25,991 nt of DNA from Spirochaetales bacterium (GTDB taxonomy: Bacteria; Spirochaetota; Spirochaetia; DSM-27196; PWMO01), in contig SLTF01000335.1 in the NCBI GenBank assembly GCA_007130025.1, positions 1-25,991 on the forward strand, given 5' to 3'. Numbering within the stretch: position 1 is the first letter of the stretch; each line of letters starts with the position of its first letter. A model generated the notes under the pieces. It made no database searches, was not told the origin of the DNA, and saw only the letters and a program-made list of their open reading frames with translations. This document shows positions 14,704 through 22,804 of this stretch, piece by piece. A program made the position numbers and the translations under genes.

Positions 14704-14732
14704 TTGACGGGGGCAAACCTTGCCCCTACACT
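14704..14732 (+). promoter_or_regulatory. gntP operon promoter with palindrome filling the spacer
   Basis: TTGACG (14704-14709) and TACACT (14727-14732) are separated by 17 bp. The spacer is exactly the inverted repeat GGGGCAA-ACC-TTGCCCC (14710-14726). Transcription would start near 14739, and the SD AGGAGG lies at 14763-14768. A dimeric regulator bound there would sit between the polymerase contacts. CdaR, encoded immediately upstream, is the obvious candidate, although a repressor or MerR-like distortion mechanism is equally compatible. Confidence 0.6.
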
Positions 14733-14774
14733 GGAACACAAGGAATTCACACTATCTTTCTCAGGAGGGTGACT

Positions 14775-16106
14775 ATGGTATCTGGACCAATTGCATTAAT
14801 CATGCTGGTCGTCGCGGTACTGCTGATCATCTACGGAACCGCCAAGTTGCAGATGAATGCATTCGTCGTACTGATCGGCGTTGCGTTTCTCTATGGCATT
14901 GGAATCCGTATGCCGCTCGCGGACGTTATCGGCCGGGTTACCGGAGGATTCGGCGGCACAATGGGGGCGATTGGTATCGTCATCATTGCCGGTACGATCA
15001 TCGGTACGATTCTGGAGAAGACGGGCGCTGCGCTGTCGATCACACAGGCCATTCTGGGCCTGGTGGGAGAGAAGCGTGCTCCGCTGGCCATGAGTTTTGC
15101 CGGTTTCGTGGTTTCGATCCCGGTGTTCTGTGACTCGGGGTACGTCATTCTTTCACCGCTGAACAAGGCGCTCTCCGTTCAGGCCAAAAAGTCGATGACG
15201 GTCATGGCCGTTGCCCTTGGTACCGGTCTGCACGCCACCCATGCGCTGGTTCCGCCAACGCCGGGGCCGATCGCGGCTGCCGCCGAACTGAATGCCGACC
15301 TCGGCATGGTGATTCTGTTCGGCCTGATGGCTGCTCTGGTGAGCATGTTTGCCGGTTACATCTTCGCGATCAAGGTGGCCGGAAAGTACGAGCTCACCGC
15401 GGAGTTGGAAGAGTCCTACGATTCGCTCAAAGCGAAATACGGCAAACTGCCGGGGACCTTCCACTCGCTGCTGCCGCTGCTGGTGCCCATCGTGCTCATT
15501 CTCCTGAACTCTGTTGCAGCCTTCCCGACTCGCCCCTTCGGCTCGGGTGGTTTCTTCGAGTTTGCGCGCTTCATCGGAGCTCCTGCAACCGCACTCATCA
15601 TCGGTGTGCTGATCTCGCTGACGTTGGTCAAGAAAGAGCTGCGCCCCGAGGCGCGGAGCACCTGGATGGGTGACGGCGTCAAGCACGCAGCCCTCATCCT
15701 CGCGATCACCGGTGCCGGTGGTGCCTTCGGTCGCGTACTGCAGGGTTCCCCGATGGTGGCGTTCATCTCTGATTCCATGGGTGACCTTCGGCTCGGCCTC
15801 TTCCTGCCCTTCCTCATCGCGGTTTCGCTGAAAATTGCGCAGGGTAGCGGTACGGTGTCCATTATCACCACGGCGGCGATCATCGCTCCGCTGGTCCCGA
15901 TCCTTGGGCTGAACCCGGTCCTCACCGTACTGGCGATCGGTTCGGGTGCCGTTGTTGTATCGCACGCCAACGACTCCTACTTCTGGGTTGTTACCCAGTT
16001 TGCCGGAATGCCGGCACCAATGGGGTACAAGCTCTGGACGGTGGCAACCGGGGTGCAGGGAATCTCGTCGTTCATCTTCGTGCTGATTCTTTCGCTATTC
16101 ATGTAA
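14775..16106 (+). CDS. GntP-family gluconate/glycerate:H+ symporter
   Basis: The 443-residue membrane protein is of the GntP family: about twelve hydrophobic spans, GFGGTMGAIGIVIIAGTIIGTILEKTGAA, FVVSIPVFCDSGYVILSPL, GTGLHATHALVPPTPGPIAAA and SHANDSYFWVVTQFAGM near the C-terminus. Members import gluconate, idonate, fructuronate, D-serine or D-glycerate. With garR and glycerate kinase directly downstream, glycerate or a related C3/C6 sugar acid is the best guess. A GTG at 14769 abuts the AGGAGG (14763-14768), so the ATG at 14775 is the true start. It is the first gene of the operon, and a strong hairpin follows it. Confidence 0.92.
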   Translation: MVSGPIALIMLVVAVLLIIYGTAKLQMNAFVVLIGVAFLYGIGIRMPLADVIGRVTGGFGGTMGAIGIVIIAGTIIGTILEKTGAALSITQAILGLVGEKRAPLAMSFAGFVVSIPVFCDSGYVILSPLNKALSVQAKKSMTVMAVALGTGLHATHALVPPTPGPIAAAAELNADLGMVILFGLMAALVSMFAGYIFAIKVAGKYELTAELEESYDSLKAKYGKLPGTFHSLLPLLVPIVLILLNSVAAFPTRPFGSGGFFEFARFIGAPATALIIGVLISLTLVKKELRPEARSTWMGDGVKHAALILAITGAGGAFGRVLQGSPMVAFISDSMGDLRLGLFLPFLIAVSLKIAQGSGTVSIITTAAIIAPLVPILGLNPVLTVLAIGSGAVVVSHANDSYFWVVTQFAGMPAPMGYKLWTVATGVQGISSFIFVLILSLFM

Positions 16107-16117
16107 ACGACTCGTGT

Positions 16118-16141
16118 CGGAAGCCCCCCTGGGGGCTTCCG
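16118..16141 (+). terminator. intercistronic hairpin between gntP and garR
   Basis: CGGAAGCCCC (16118-16127) pairs with GGGGCTTCCG (16132-16141) as a 10-bp stem with a 4-base loop. There is no T-run, so it more likely protects the gntP message 3' end or attenuates than fully terminates. A fresh SD (AAGGAGG, 16181-16187) drives garR. Confidence 0.45.
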
Positions 16142-16193
16142 GCCGGTTCCCACTCCACGTTTTGTGTTTGATTACTCATCAAGGAGGGATGCC

Positions 16194-17084
16194 ATGCGTA
16201 TTGGTTTCATCGGGCTCGGCATCATGGGAAAGCCCATGGCAAAAAATCTTCTCAAGGCAGGATACGATCTGCTGGTCTATGACATCGTGTCCGAATCGGT
16301 TTCGGAGCTGGTCACCGCCGGGGCCGCCGCGGCAGAATCGCCACGTGACGTTGCCGCGAAGGTCGACCTGATCATCACCATGCTACCCAACTCACCCCAC
16401 GTCAAAGAGGTTATCCTCGGAGAGAGCGGGGTCATCGAAGGAGTCCAATCGGGTGCCATCGTGGTGGACATGAGCTCGATTGCGCCGCTTGCCGCTCAGG
16501 AAGTCGCCGCGGAGCTGGAAAAGAAGGGTGCGGTCATGCTGGACGCACCGGTCAGCGGGGGAGAACCCAAAGCAATTGACGGATCGCTCGCGATCATGGT
16601 GGGTGGACCCGAGCATGCCTTTGAAAAGGTGAAGGACGTACTCTTGAAGATGGGCGCGTCCGCGGTGCGGTGCGGTGATATCGGCGCCGGCAATGTCACC
16701 AAGCTGGCCAATCAGATCATCGTCGCCCTGAACATCGCCGCGGTGTCGGAGGCAATGACGCTGGCCACCAAGGCGAAGGTTGATCCGGAACTGGTGTTCA
16801 ACGCCATCAAGGGTGGCCTTGCGGGAAGCACGGTACTCAACGCCAAGATGCCCCTCATCCTCGAGGGAAACTTCAAGCCGGGCTTCCGCATCGAACTGCA
16901 CATCAAGGATCTGCAGAACGCCCTCGATACCGCTCACGAGATCGGTGTTCCGGTACCGTTGACCAGCCAGGTGATGGAGTTCATGCAGGCGCTGAAGGTA
17001 GCCGGAAAGCAGACCGACGACCACGGCGGGTTGATCCAGTTTTACGAGTCACTGGCGGCGGTTGAGGTCCGCAGGAACGCGTGA
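16194..17084 (+). CDS. garR: 2-hydroxy-3-oxopropionate (tartronate semialdehyde) reductase
   Basis: The 296-residue protein is a beta-hydroxyacid dehydrogenase almost colinear with E. coli GarR. It has the Rossmann motif GFIGLGIMGKPMAKNLLKAGY, ITMLPNSPHVKEV, DMSSIAPLA, substrate motif DAPVSGGEPKAIDG (118-130), catalytic Lys170 in GNVTKLANQ, and GFRIELHIKDLQNALD. It interconverts tartronate semialdehyde and D-glycerate using NAD(P)H. The start ATG 16194 is preceded by AAGGAGGGAT, though the frame is open to 16164. Its stop overlaps the GTG of the TPR gene by four bases, and the glycerate kinase that would use its product lies one gene further on. Confidence 0.94.
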   Translation: MRIGFIGLGIMGKPMAKNLLKAGYDLLVYDIVSESVSELVTAGAAAAESPRDVAAKVDLIITMLPNSPHVKEVILGESGVIEGVQSGAIVVDMSSIAPLAAQEVAAELEKKGAVMLDAPVSGGEPKAIDGSLAIMVGGPEHAFEKVKDVLLKMGASAVRCGDIGAGNVTKLANQIIVALNIAAVSEAMTLATKAKVDPELVFNAIKGGLAGSTVLNAKMPLILEGNFKPGFRIELHIKDLQNALDTAHEIGVPVPLTSQVMEFMQALKVAGKQTDDHGGLIQFYESLAAVEVRRNA

Positions 17085-17758
17085 TTGCCACGCTTCGGCT
17101 CCGACTGATGAAGCGCCGCGCCTTGAGCGCGTACCAGGAAGGCGACTTCACCACCGCTCACTCGCTGTTTCAGCGGATTCTGGACGCGGAGCCGGGCTCT
17201 CCGGGTGCGCGCCATAATCTGGCACTCACCAATATCGCCATGGGCAACTACGAAGAAGCCGAACGCCTTCTGCTCCAGGAGCTGGAGGACTTTGGTGAGT
17301 ACTACCCCCGGCTCCGCGCCCTGGCCGACCTCTACTACGTCGGGGGCCGCCGGGAAGACGCCAACGCGTACTACCGACGCTGCGCAGCGAGCGATCCCCC
17401 CGAGGGAGACGTTGGCCTCCTCCGGAAGCGAATCGAGCTGACGGACGATGAAGCGCGCTACGATCGCGTGAAACGCGCCCACGAGAGTTTTGCCGACGGG
17501 AACCGGCTCATGCAGGAGCAGCGCTGGGACGAGGCGATATCCGCCTTCACCCGCGCCGCAGATTACGACGAAACCAACATCCACGCGATGAACAACGCGG
17601 GATCGATCTACCTCAACCACAAAGCTGACCCAAAACAGGCGGCGGGGTTTTTTCGGCGGGCGCTTCGCTGGTCGAACATGCCGTGGATCCGGCGCAATCT
17701 GCTCCAAGCCGAAAAGGCCGACGAGGACAGCACAAAACGTACAGGAGCGAAGCGATGA
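17081..17758 (+). CDS. TPR-repeat protein of unknown function
   Basis: The 225-residue soluble protein has no signal peptide and TPR-like helical pairs: AYQEGDFTTAHSLFQRILDAEPGSPGARHNLALTNIAMGNYEEAERLLLQ (about 18-67), a middle repeat around LADLYYVGGRREDANAYYRRC, and a C-terminal pair with ANRLMQEQRWDEAISAFTRAADYDETNIHAMNNAGSIYLNH-like spacing (about 139-185). Such repeats bind protein partners, and no enzymatic motif is visible. It is tightly embedded between garR and the glycerate kinase gene by 4-base GTGA and ATGA overlaps, so its amount should be coupled to both. Whether it serves glycerate metabolism is unknown. Confidence 0.82.
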   Translation: MIATLRLRLMKRRALSAYQEGDFTTAHSLFQRILDAEPGSPGARHNLALTNIAMGNYEEAERLLLQELEDFGEYYPRLRALADLYYVGGRREDANAYYRRCAASDPPEGDVGLLRKRIELTDDEARYDRVKRAHESFADGNRLMQEQRWDEAISAFTRAADYDETNIHAMNNAGSIYLNHKADPKQAAGFFRRALRWSNMPWIRRNLLQAEKADEDSTKRTGAKR

Positions 17759-19110
17759 ATCAGGCGGCAGCTCGCGCCATTGCCGAAGCGGCGCTGAAAC
17801 GGGTCGATCCGGTGAGGATGATCACCGACTGTGTCACATTGAACGGCGATAGGCTGTCGATCCAGACCGAGGCCGACAGCCTGACGGTCGATCTGAATGA
17901 CTTTCGGCGGATCATTGTGGTGGGTGCCGGAAAAGCAGGGGCGTCGATGGCGTATGGCCTCGAGCAGGTGCTTGGTGACCGCATCGAAACCGGACTGGTG
18001 GTTGTCAAGTACGACCATCTGCGCGACCTGAACCGCATCGAGCTGCTGGAAGCCGGACACCCCGTGCCCGACGAGAGCGGGGTGGCGGCCAGTCGCCGCA
18101 TCGTGGAGCTCGCAGAGTCCGCCGACGAGCAGACGCTCTGCCTGGTGCTCATCTCGGGTGGGGGATCAGCCCTGCTCACCCTGCCGGCTGCCGGTGACCA
18201 GGGTGAGGTGACGCTGCAGGACACGCAGGAGACCACCCAGCTTCTCCTTGAAGCGGGGACGCCGATTCAGGAGATCAACTGCATCAGGAAACACATCTCG
18301 TCGGTGTCGGGCGGCCGGTTCTGCCGCATTCTTCAGCCGGCCACGACGGTGAGCCTCATTCTCTCGGATGTTGTGGGTGACGAACTGGAGAGCATCGCCA
18401 GCGGGCTGACGTGCGCCGATCCCACCACCTTCGAGGATGCCTGGGCGGTTGCGGAGAAATATCGCATCGCCGATCGACTGCCGAAGCGGGTGAGGGCGCT
18501 GCTGGAAGCGGGACGCGCCGGACGAGCCCAAGAAACGCCCAAGCCGGGGGATCCCGCTTTCGAGCGCGTGCATAACGTATTGATCGGAACCAACGCCCTG
18601 GCGCTGGATGCTGCGCGGCGAGCAGCCGAAAAGCTGGGTTTCCACACGGCGGTGCTGACCTCACAGCTGACCGGCGAGGCACGAGAGATTGCTCGGGTAT
18701 TTTCGGCCATGGCGAAGGAGTTGGCCGCTTCGGATGCGGGCTTTCTGTCAAAACCCGCCTGTGTGCTTGCCGGTGGGGAAACAACGGTAACCGTGACCGG
18801 TACGGGCAAAGGTGGTCGCAATCAGGAGATGGCGCTCGCGTTCCTGAGTGAGGTGGCCGCCCGCCCGTCGCGCTTCGAGGGAGTAACCTTTCTTTCTACG
18901 GCGACCGACGGGAACGACGGCCCCACCGATGCGGCGGGTGCGTTTGCCTCGGTTGCCGTAGCAGAGGCGGCAGACGATGCTGAACTCTCCATTGGCCGGA
19001 CGCTCAACGACAACGACTCATACCATTTCTTCGAGCGGATCGACGCGCTCTACAAAACCGGGCCAACCAACACCAACGTCTGTGACCTGCAGATCCTGCT
19101 TGTTGAGTAG
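17755..19110 (+). CDS. glycerate 2-kinase, MOFRL/GckA type
   Basis: The 451-residue protein is a type-II glycerate kinase: VVGAGKAGASMAYGLE near residue 60, LISGGGSALLTLPA, INCIRKHISSVSGGRF, LSDVVGDELESIASGLT, GGETTVTVTGTGKGGRNQEMAL and the C-terminal STATDGNDGPTDAAGA of the MOFRL domain. The family phosphorylates D-glycerate, usually at C2, giving 2-phosphoglycerate for glycolysis. This completes the route GntP import, GarR, kinase. The frame is open to 17683, but ATG 17755 has AGGAG upstream and forms an ATGA overlap with the TPR gene. Its last four sense codons and stop are included in a tandem repeat that continues downstream. Confidence 0.92.
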   Translation: MNQAAARAIAEAALKRVDPVRMITDCVTLNGDRLSIQTEADSLTVDLNDFRRIIVVGAGKAGASMAYGLEQVLGDRIETGLVVVKYDHLRDLNRIELLEAGHPVPDESGVAASRRIVELAESADEQTLCLVLISGGGSALLTLPAAGDQGEVTLQDTQETTQLLLEAGTPIQEINCIRKHISSVSGGRFCRILQPATTVSLILSDVVGDELESIASGLTCADPTTFEDAWAVAEKYRIADRLPKRVRALLEAGRAGRAQETPKPGDPAFERVHNVLIGTNALALDAARRAAEKLGFHTAVLTSQLTGEAREIARVFSAMAKELAASDAGFLSKPACVLAGGETTVTVTGTGKGGRNQEMALAFLSEVAARPSRFEGVTFLSTATDGNDGPTDAAGAFASVAVAEAADDAELSIGRTLNDNDSYHFFERIDALYKTGPTNTNVCDLQILLVE

Positions 19111-19150
19111 GTTGTGCTTGTTGAGTAGGTTGTGCTTGTTGAGCAGGCCT
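19097..19150. repeat. three tandem 18-bp repeats across the glycerate kinase stop codon
   Basis: TGCTTGTTGAGTAGGTTG occurs perfectly at 19097-19114 and 19115-19132, and a diverged third copy follows at 19133-19150. The first copy contains the gene's own last codons and TAG. Because the unit is 18 bp, the second copy places another TAG in the same frame. This looks like slippage amplification of the gene end. Confidence 0.8.
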
Positions 19151-19169
19151 TCGGTGTGGGGTGGATCGG

Positions 19170-20462
19170 TCAGAAGGCGGTAAGCTCGCCGTCCTCACCA
19201 ATCAGTTGAGAACTCCCGGCCAATAGCTCCACGCCGTCGGTCTTCAGTACCTGATCGAGGGCGTTCTCCGAAACCCAGAGCTCGCCGATGTGCAGCGTGT
19301 TCTTGATGCGCAACACGGTGGCGGCGCGGGGATCGGGGTTGCCGCAGGTTCGCAGGGCGTAGGCGAGGGCCTCTCCGGTGTCCGCCGCAATGGGGGGGAT
19401 CTTCCCCCGTTCCAGAAAGGTGCTGGTGAAGAGGTTCGGGTTCATGGTGGGGAAGTCGATCTTCCGGTAGAGTTTCTCGGTGATGAGGTCCGCAAGACCA
19501 ACGCCCAGCGCGTTTCCGTGCGATGCGGGAGTCAGGTCGGTGCAGACGATCCGGGTGATCCAGGGCGTTGTGGGCTCTTCCTGACCGGGGATGCGCATGC
19601 GGCCGATGATGTTGGGATCCATTCCAACACCGCTGATGTCTTTGCCCATCTCATCGATGACCACGATGTCGATACGGTCGAGAGGAAGCTGCGGCATCGC
19701 CGCCCGCGCCACGTCGAGCAGTTTCATCTCTTCGGCTTCAATCACCTCGGCGCGCAGCGCACGAATCACCATGGTTTCGTCGTATGCGTTCTCAACCAGA
19801 GCAACGCCGGCGCGGATCTTCCCGCTCTTCATGATCTCCCGGGCAGCGGGAACCAGCAGCTCCTTCAACCCGCGTACCCCAAAGCGATGCATCGCGTCGG
19901 CCTGATCGTGTTTACCCAGTCCGATGATCGACATCTTCATGATGCCGCTCTCAATCGCCGAATGAAAATCGGTGTGAGGCTTGACCCGGTTCACCAGCAC
20001 CACGCCGTCGCTCTCGTACGCCAGACGGTCCATGTAGAGCTTGTGCGGCAGACCGTCGGAGGGCAGCTCCACCGTCTCCATTGACGCGCGAACGGGCGCG
20101 CCCACGCGCTCTTCGGTGATGCCGTAGTCCGCCAGAACCTGAGCCTGGCCCTCGGCGGTACCGCCGCCATGAGATCCCATCACCGGGATAATGAAGGGCT
20201 CCGCACCGGCCCGGCGGATCTCTTCCACCACCGCTCGGACGATGACCGGAAGATTCGCGATCCCGCGGCTTCCGCAGCCCACGGCGATCCGCTCCCCGGG
20301 CTTGAAGCCGATTCCGCCGGCGGAAAATTCGCTGCGAACCGTTGCCGGAATGTCCTCGATGCGCGTCGCATCAAAGCGGCGCCGGATTTTTTGCATGCGT
20401 ATATCGGTCACGTCAAACTGCAACGCGGCCGGAAAATGAGTCCGAGTTTCTGTTCTGCTCAT
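19170..20462 (-). CDS. LarA-family (DUF2088) lactate racemase homologue
   Basis: The 430-residue protein shows the LarA family layout. His98 in GSHGGGT, VKPHTDFHSAIESG (His163, His167), Lys176 in SGIMKMSIIGLG and His192 are present; the Lys-to-His distance of 16 equals that of K184 and H200 in Lactobacillus LarA. The usual D-x-T-R-x-x-P loop appears as GSRGIANLP, so it is a divergent member. LarA enzymes racemise 2-hydroxy acids with a nickel-pincer cofactor made by LarB, LarC and LarE, none of which is encoded here. It follows bioN by 39 bp and converges on glycerate kinase. A 2-hydroxy acid such as glycerate is a possible but unproven substrate. No clear SD precedes ATG 20462; TATAAT lies just upstream. 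Confidence 0.75.
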   Translation of the reverse strand: MSRTETRTHFPAALQFDVTDIRMQKIRRRFDATRIEDIPATVRSEFSAGGIGFKPGERIAVGCGSRGIANLPVIVRAVVEEIRRAGAEPFIIPVMGSHGGGTAEGQAQVLADYGITEERVGAPVRASMETVELPSDGLPHKLYMDRLAYESDGVVLVNRVKPHTDFHSAIESGIMKMSIIGLGKHDQADAMHRFGVRGLKELLVPAAREIMKSGKIRAGVALVENAYDETMVIRALRAEVIEAEEMKLLDVARAAMPQLPLDRIDIVVIDEMGKDISGVGMDPNIIGRMRIPGQEEPTTPWITRIVCTDLTPASHGNALGVGLADLITEKLYRKIDFPTMNPNLFTSTFLERGKIPPIAADTGEALAYALRTCGNPDPRAATVLRIKNTLHIGELWVSENALDQVLKTDGVELLAGSSQLIGEDGELTAF

Positions 20463-20501
20463 GCCCGGAATTATATCACAATCGGGCTCATCCGTGTGGT
20501 T

Positions 20502-21224
20502 TCATACGGCAGTCCACACCGAGCCTGCTACGGCGAGCATCACGAGTAGCGCCAGCATCGCATCGCCGCGTCCCGTCTGGAAGGCGGGAGGGGTAGGATC
20601 GAGGGAAAACCCGCGCACGACGATCGCATCGCTGACGCGTTTGATCTGACGCGGAACGTCGTCGAGGGCCGCTCGCGCAATGCGGGTTGCGGTGAGCCGC
20701 GGGTGTCGCCGCAGGCGGATGCCCCGCACCCGACACGCCTCGCGCGCCCGATGCATGACCGTGATGAGCATCGGAGCGCTTGAGAGCGCTACCGCGGTTG
20801 CCAGAGGTACCATCGCCCGGGTCCGCCGGGGAAGGCGCGAGCAGCCCCACGCGATTGCGTCAATGAATCTGCCGCGACTGGTGACGGCGACCGTCAGATC
20901 TCCCAGGAAGGCGACAATGAGAAAGCGAATCGCGTAGTCGATTCCGGATGCCCCGCGAAACAGGACAATGAGCGCGGCGAGAATCAGCAATGGAACAACC
21001 CGGCGAATCGTACGCACCGGGCCCATCGGTCCCGTCGAGGCGGCTTCAATCATCCAGCCCAGCAACAGAACGAACGCGGGACCGGCAAGGGCCGGGTTGA
21101 CGGTTGCCGTCGCTGGCGGAGCGGCGAACACCGTAATGGTGAGCGCGAGCAGGGCGGCCAGTTTGACGCGGGGATCGAGTGTATGGAGGACTCCGTTTCC
21201 CGCCTGGTAGGAAAAGAGCGTCAT
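20502..21224 (-). CDS. bioN: ECF transporter T component (BioN/EcfT)
   Basis: The roughly 240-residue membrane protein is of the CbiQ/EcfT family: an N-terminal FSYQAGNGVLHTLDPRVKL, several hydrophobic spans, and two coupling motifs with invariant Arg-Gly (AREACRVRG and SDAIVVRG) that contact the ATPase. It links the S component BioY to BioM. The ATG at 21224 overlaps the bioM stop as ATGA. An alternative GTG three codons upstream (21233) has a GAGGA site and cannot be excluded. It is third in bioY-bioM-bioN and is followed by the LarA-like gene. Confidence 0.9.
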   Translation of the reverse strand: MTLFSYQAGNGVLHTLDPRVKLAALLALTITVFAAPPATATVNPALAGPAFVLLLGWMIEAASTGPMGPVRTIRRVVPLLILAALIVLFRGASGIDYAIRFLIVAFLGDLTVAVTSRGRFIDAIAWGCSRLPRRTRAMVPLATAVALSSAPMLITVMHRAREACRVRGIRLRRHPRLTATRIARAALDDVPRQIKRVSDAIVVRGFSLDPTPPAFQTGRGDAMLALLVMLAVAGSVWTAV

Positions 21225-22009
21225 TCTCGCCACGTCATGTCCTCGAGCGAACCGGGAGGCCGGCGAAGCTCAAAGCGAGGCAGTTGCTCAAGCGCCGACT
21301 CGGGATGACCATCTTCCTCGACGCGTCCTCGGTGCAGTATCACCAGACGGTCGGCATGAGCGAGAACCTTCTCCAGCTCGTGGGTAATGACCATGATGCC
21401 ACAGCCCTGGCCGCGGAGATTGAGCATTACGTCCAGTACGTCGCGCACCCCGGACGGATCGAGACTGCTGAACGGTTCGTCCAGGATGACGTACTGCGCT
21501 CCGGTTATCACCACGCCCGCAACCGCGAGGCGGCGCAGTTCACCGCCGGACAGGGTGTGGGGATCGGCATCGGCGCGGTCCTCGAGCCCGATGTGGCGAA
21601 TCATCCACTCCACCCGGGCATCCACCTCAATGCGCGGCATTCCGTGGTGAATCGGGCCAAATCCAAGGTCTTCGCGAACGGTTTGCCCGATGATCTGGTG
21701 CTCAGCGTCCTGGAACACCATGCCGACGTGCTGGTGCAGCCGCCCCTCAACGCGCCGGATGTCGATACCGTTCAACAGGACGCGACCCGAGCTTGGGCGG
21801 ACCAGCCCGACCAGATGTCGGGCGAGAAGACTCTTGCCGGCGCCGTTGAGTCCCGTCACCACCACCAGCTCATCAAAGGGCAGATGCAGCGAAACATCGC
21901 ACAGTCCGAGCACGCCGTTGGCAAATCGATGAGACAGCTTCTCGCAGGAGAGATACCCTCTCGGCCGGCGGCCATCCGGCGGTGGGCCGGCGGGTGACTC
22001 GCGGTTCAT
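21221..22009 (-). CDS. bioM: ECF transporter ATP-binding protein (BioM/EcfA)
   Basis: The 262-residue ATPase has Walker A GLNGAGKSLL, the Q-loop region MVFQDAEHQIIGQTVREDLGFGP typical of EcfA/CbiO, signature LSGGELRRLAVAGVV, Walker B VILDEPFSSLD and H-loop THELE. With a single ATPase gene next to bioY and bioN, it is of the BioMNY type and would work as a homodimer. The open frame extends to 22267 over bioY, but ATG 22009 with a 4-base ATGA overlap is the sensible start. Confidence 0.92.
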   Translation of the reverse strand: MNRESPAGPPPDGRRPRGYLSCEKLSHRFANGVLGLCDVSLHLPFDELVVVTGLNGAGKSLLARHLVGLVRPSSGRVLLNGIDIRRVEGRLHQHVGMVFQDAEHQIIGQTVREDLGFGPIHHGMPRIEVDARVEWMIRHIGLEDRADADPHTLSGGELRRLAVAGVVITGAQYVILDEPFSSLDPSGVRDVLDVMLNLRGQGCGIMVITHELEKVLAHADRLVILHRGRVEEDGHPESALEQLPRFELRRPPGSLEDMTWRE

Positions 22010-22620
22010 GCCTCGTCCGGCGCAGTAAGTTCGGGTGGAACCAGCCGCTCTCGCACCCGAGGTGCGACCGCAGCCGCAACGGCAATCTTCACCGCATCGC
22101 CGATCAGAAACGGTACGGCTCCTGCGGCGACCGCTGCCGGAATGGTCATTCCGGTGACCCGGGCGAGCACCGTCACGCCGCAGGCGTAGAGCACCGTGGT
22201 GCCAATTGTCGCCGCGCCCGCGTCGATCAGCGCGCGTACCCGGATGGACGCGAAGCGGTGGCCCCACCGAGAGATGATACCGCAGACTGCAGCGGCCGGC
22301 AGATAGCCCAGCAGATACCCGCCGGTAGGACCAAAGAAGTGAGCCGGCCCACCGCGGCCGCCGGCGAATACCGGAAGGCCAATTGCTCCCATCGCCAGGA
22401 AGAGCACAACCGCGAGGGTTCCGGCCTTGGGACCGAGTATCAACGCGGCGAGCAGCACGAACAGACTCTGCAACGCAACCGGCACCGGTGTCATGGGCAG
22501 CGGCACCGACACATAGGACCCGGCAACGATGAGAGCTGCAAACACACCAATGGAGACGGCGGCACGGATCATCTGCGCGAGTGCCGGGTTGGTATCAATG
22601 ATATCGCCATTTCCCGCCAT
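22006..22620 (-). CDS. bioY: BioY biotin ECF transporter S component
   Basis: The 204-residue membrane protein carries the BioY hallmarks VPVALQSLFVLLAALILGPKAGTLAVVLFLAMGAIGLPVFAGG and HFFGPTGGYLLGYLPAA, with about six spans. It binds biotin and imports it with BioM and BioN. ATG 22620 is preceded by AGAGG; the frame extends 16 codons further but lacks homology there. Biotin synthesis genes are not present in the window, which suggests reliance on uptake or synthesis elsewhere. Confidence 0.94.
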   Translation of the reverse strand: MAGNGDIIDTNPALAQMIRAAVSIGVFAALIVAGSYVSVPLPMTPVPVALQSLFVLLAALILGPKAGTLAVVLFLAMGAIGLPVFAGGRGGPAHFFGPTGGYLLGYLPAAAVCGIISRWGHRFASIRVRALIDAGAATIGTTVLYACGVTVLARVTGMTIPAAVAAGAVPFLIGDAVKIAVAAAVAPRVRERLVPPELTAPDEA

Positions 22621-22804
22621 AAAACCTCTTTCATAAAAAACCTGACAAAATAAGAAATATGATTCCATTCATACCAGAAAAGGTGTATAGTCATATTACT
22701 CGTCGAGCACGGGAGAAGCGTATCGAAATCAACACCCCTGCGCAACATCCGGATATCTGTGCCCGCTCACGAACCAGAAGACACCACCCATTGGGAGCGA
22801 GAGG
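22621..22804. other. AT-rich divergent intergenic region between bioY and the chemoreceptor gene
   Basis: The region is far richer in A and T than its neighbours. It holds an imperfect palindrome ATGA-N6-TCAT (22659-22672) and a TATAGT -10-like hexamer at 22686-22691 facing the chemoreceptor gene, without a convincing -35. I see no BirA- or BioR-type operator and no flagellar-sigma promoter. The promoters must lie here, but I cannot place them firmly. Confidence 0.35.

Noticed and set aside
19147..19178. GCCTTC/GAAGGC inverted repeat as a terminator between the glycerate kinase and LarA-like genes
   Set aside because: The arms are only 6 bp with a 20-bp loop and no T-run, so it is too weak to call.
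21221..22267. 348-residue version of the ECF ATPase
   Set aside because: The extra 86 N-terminal residues are out-of-frame bioY sequence. ATG 22009 with an ATGA overlap is the supported start.
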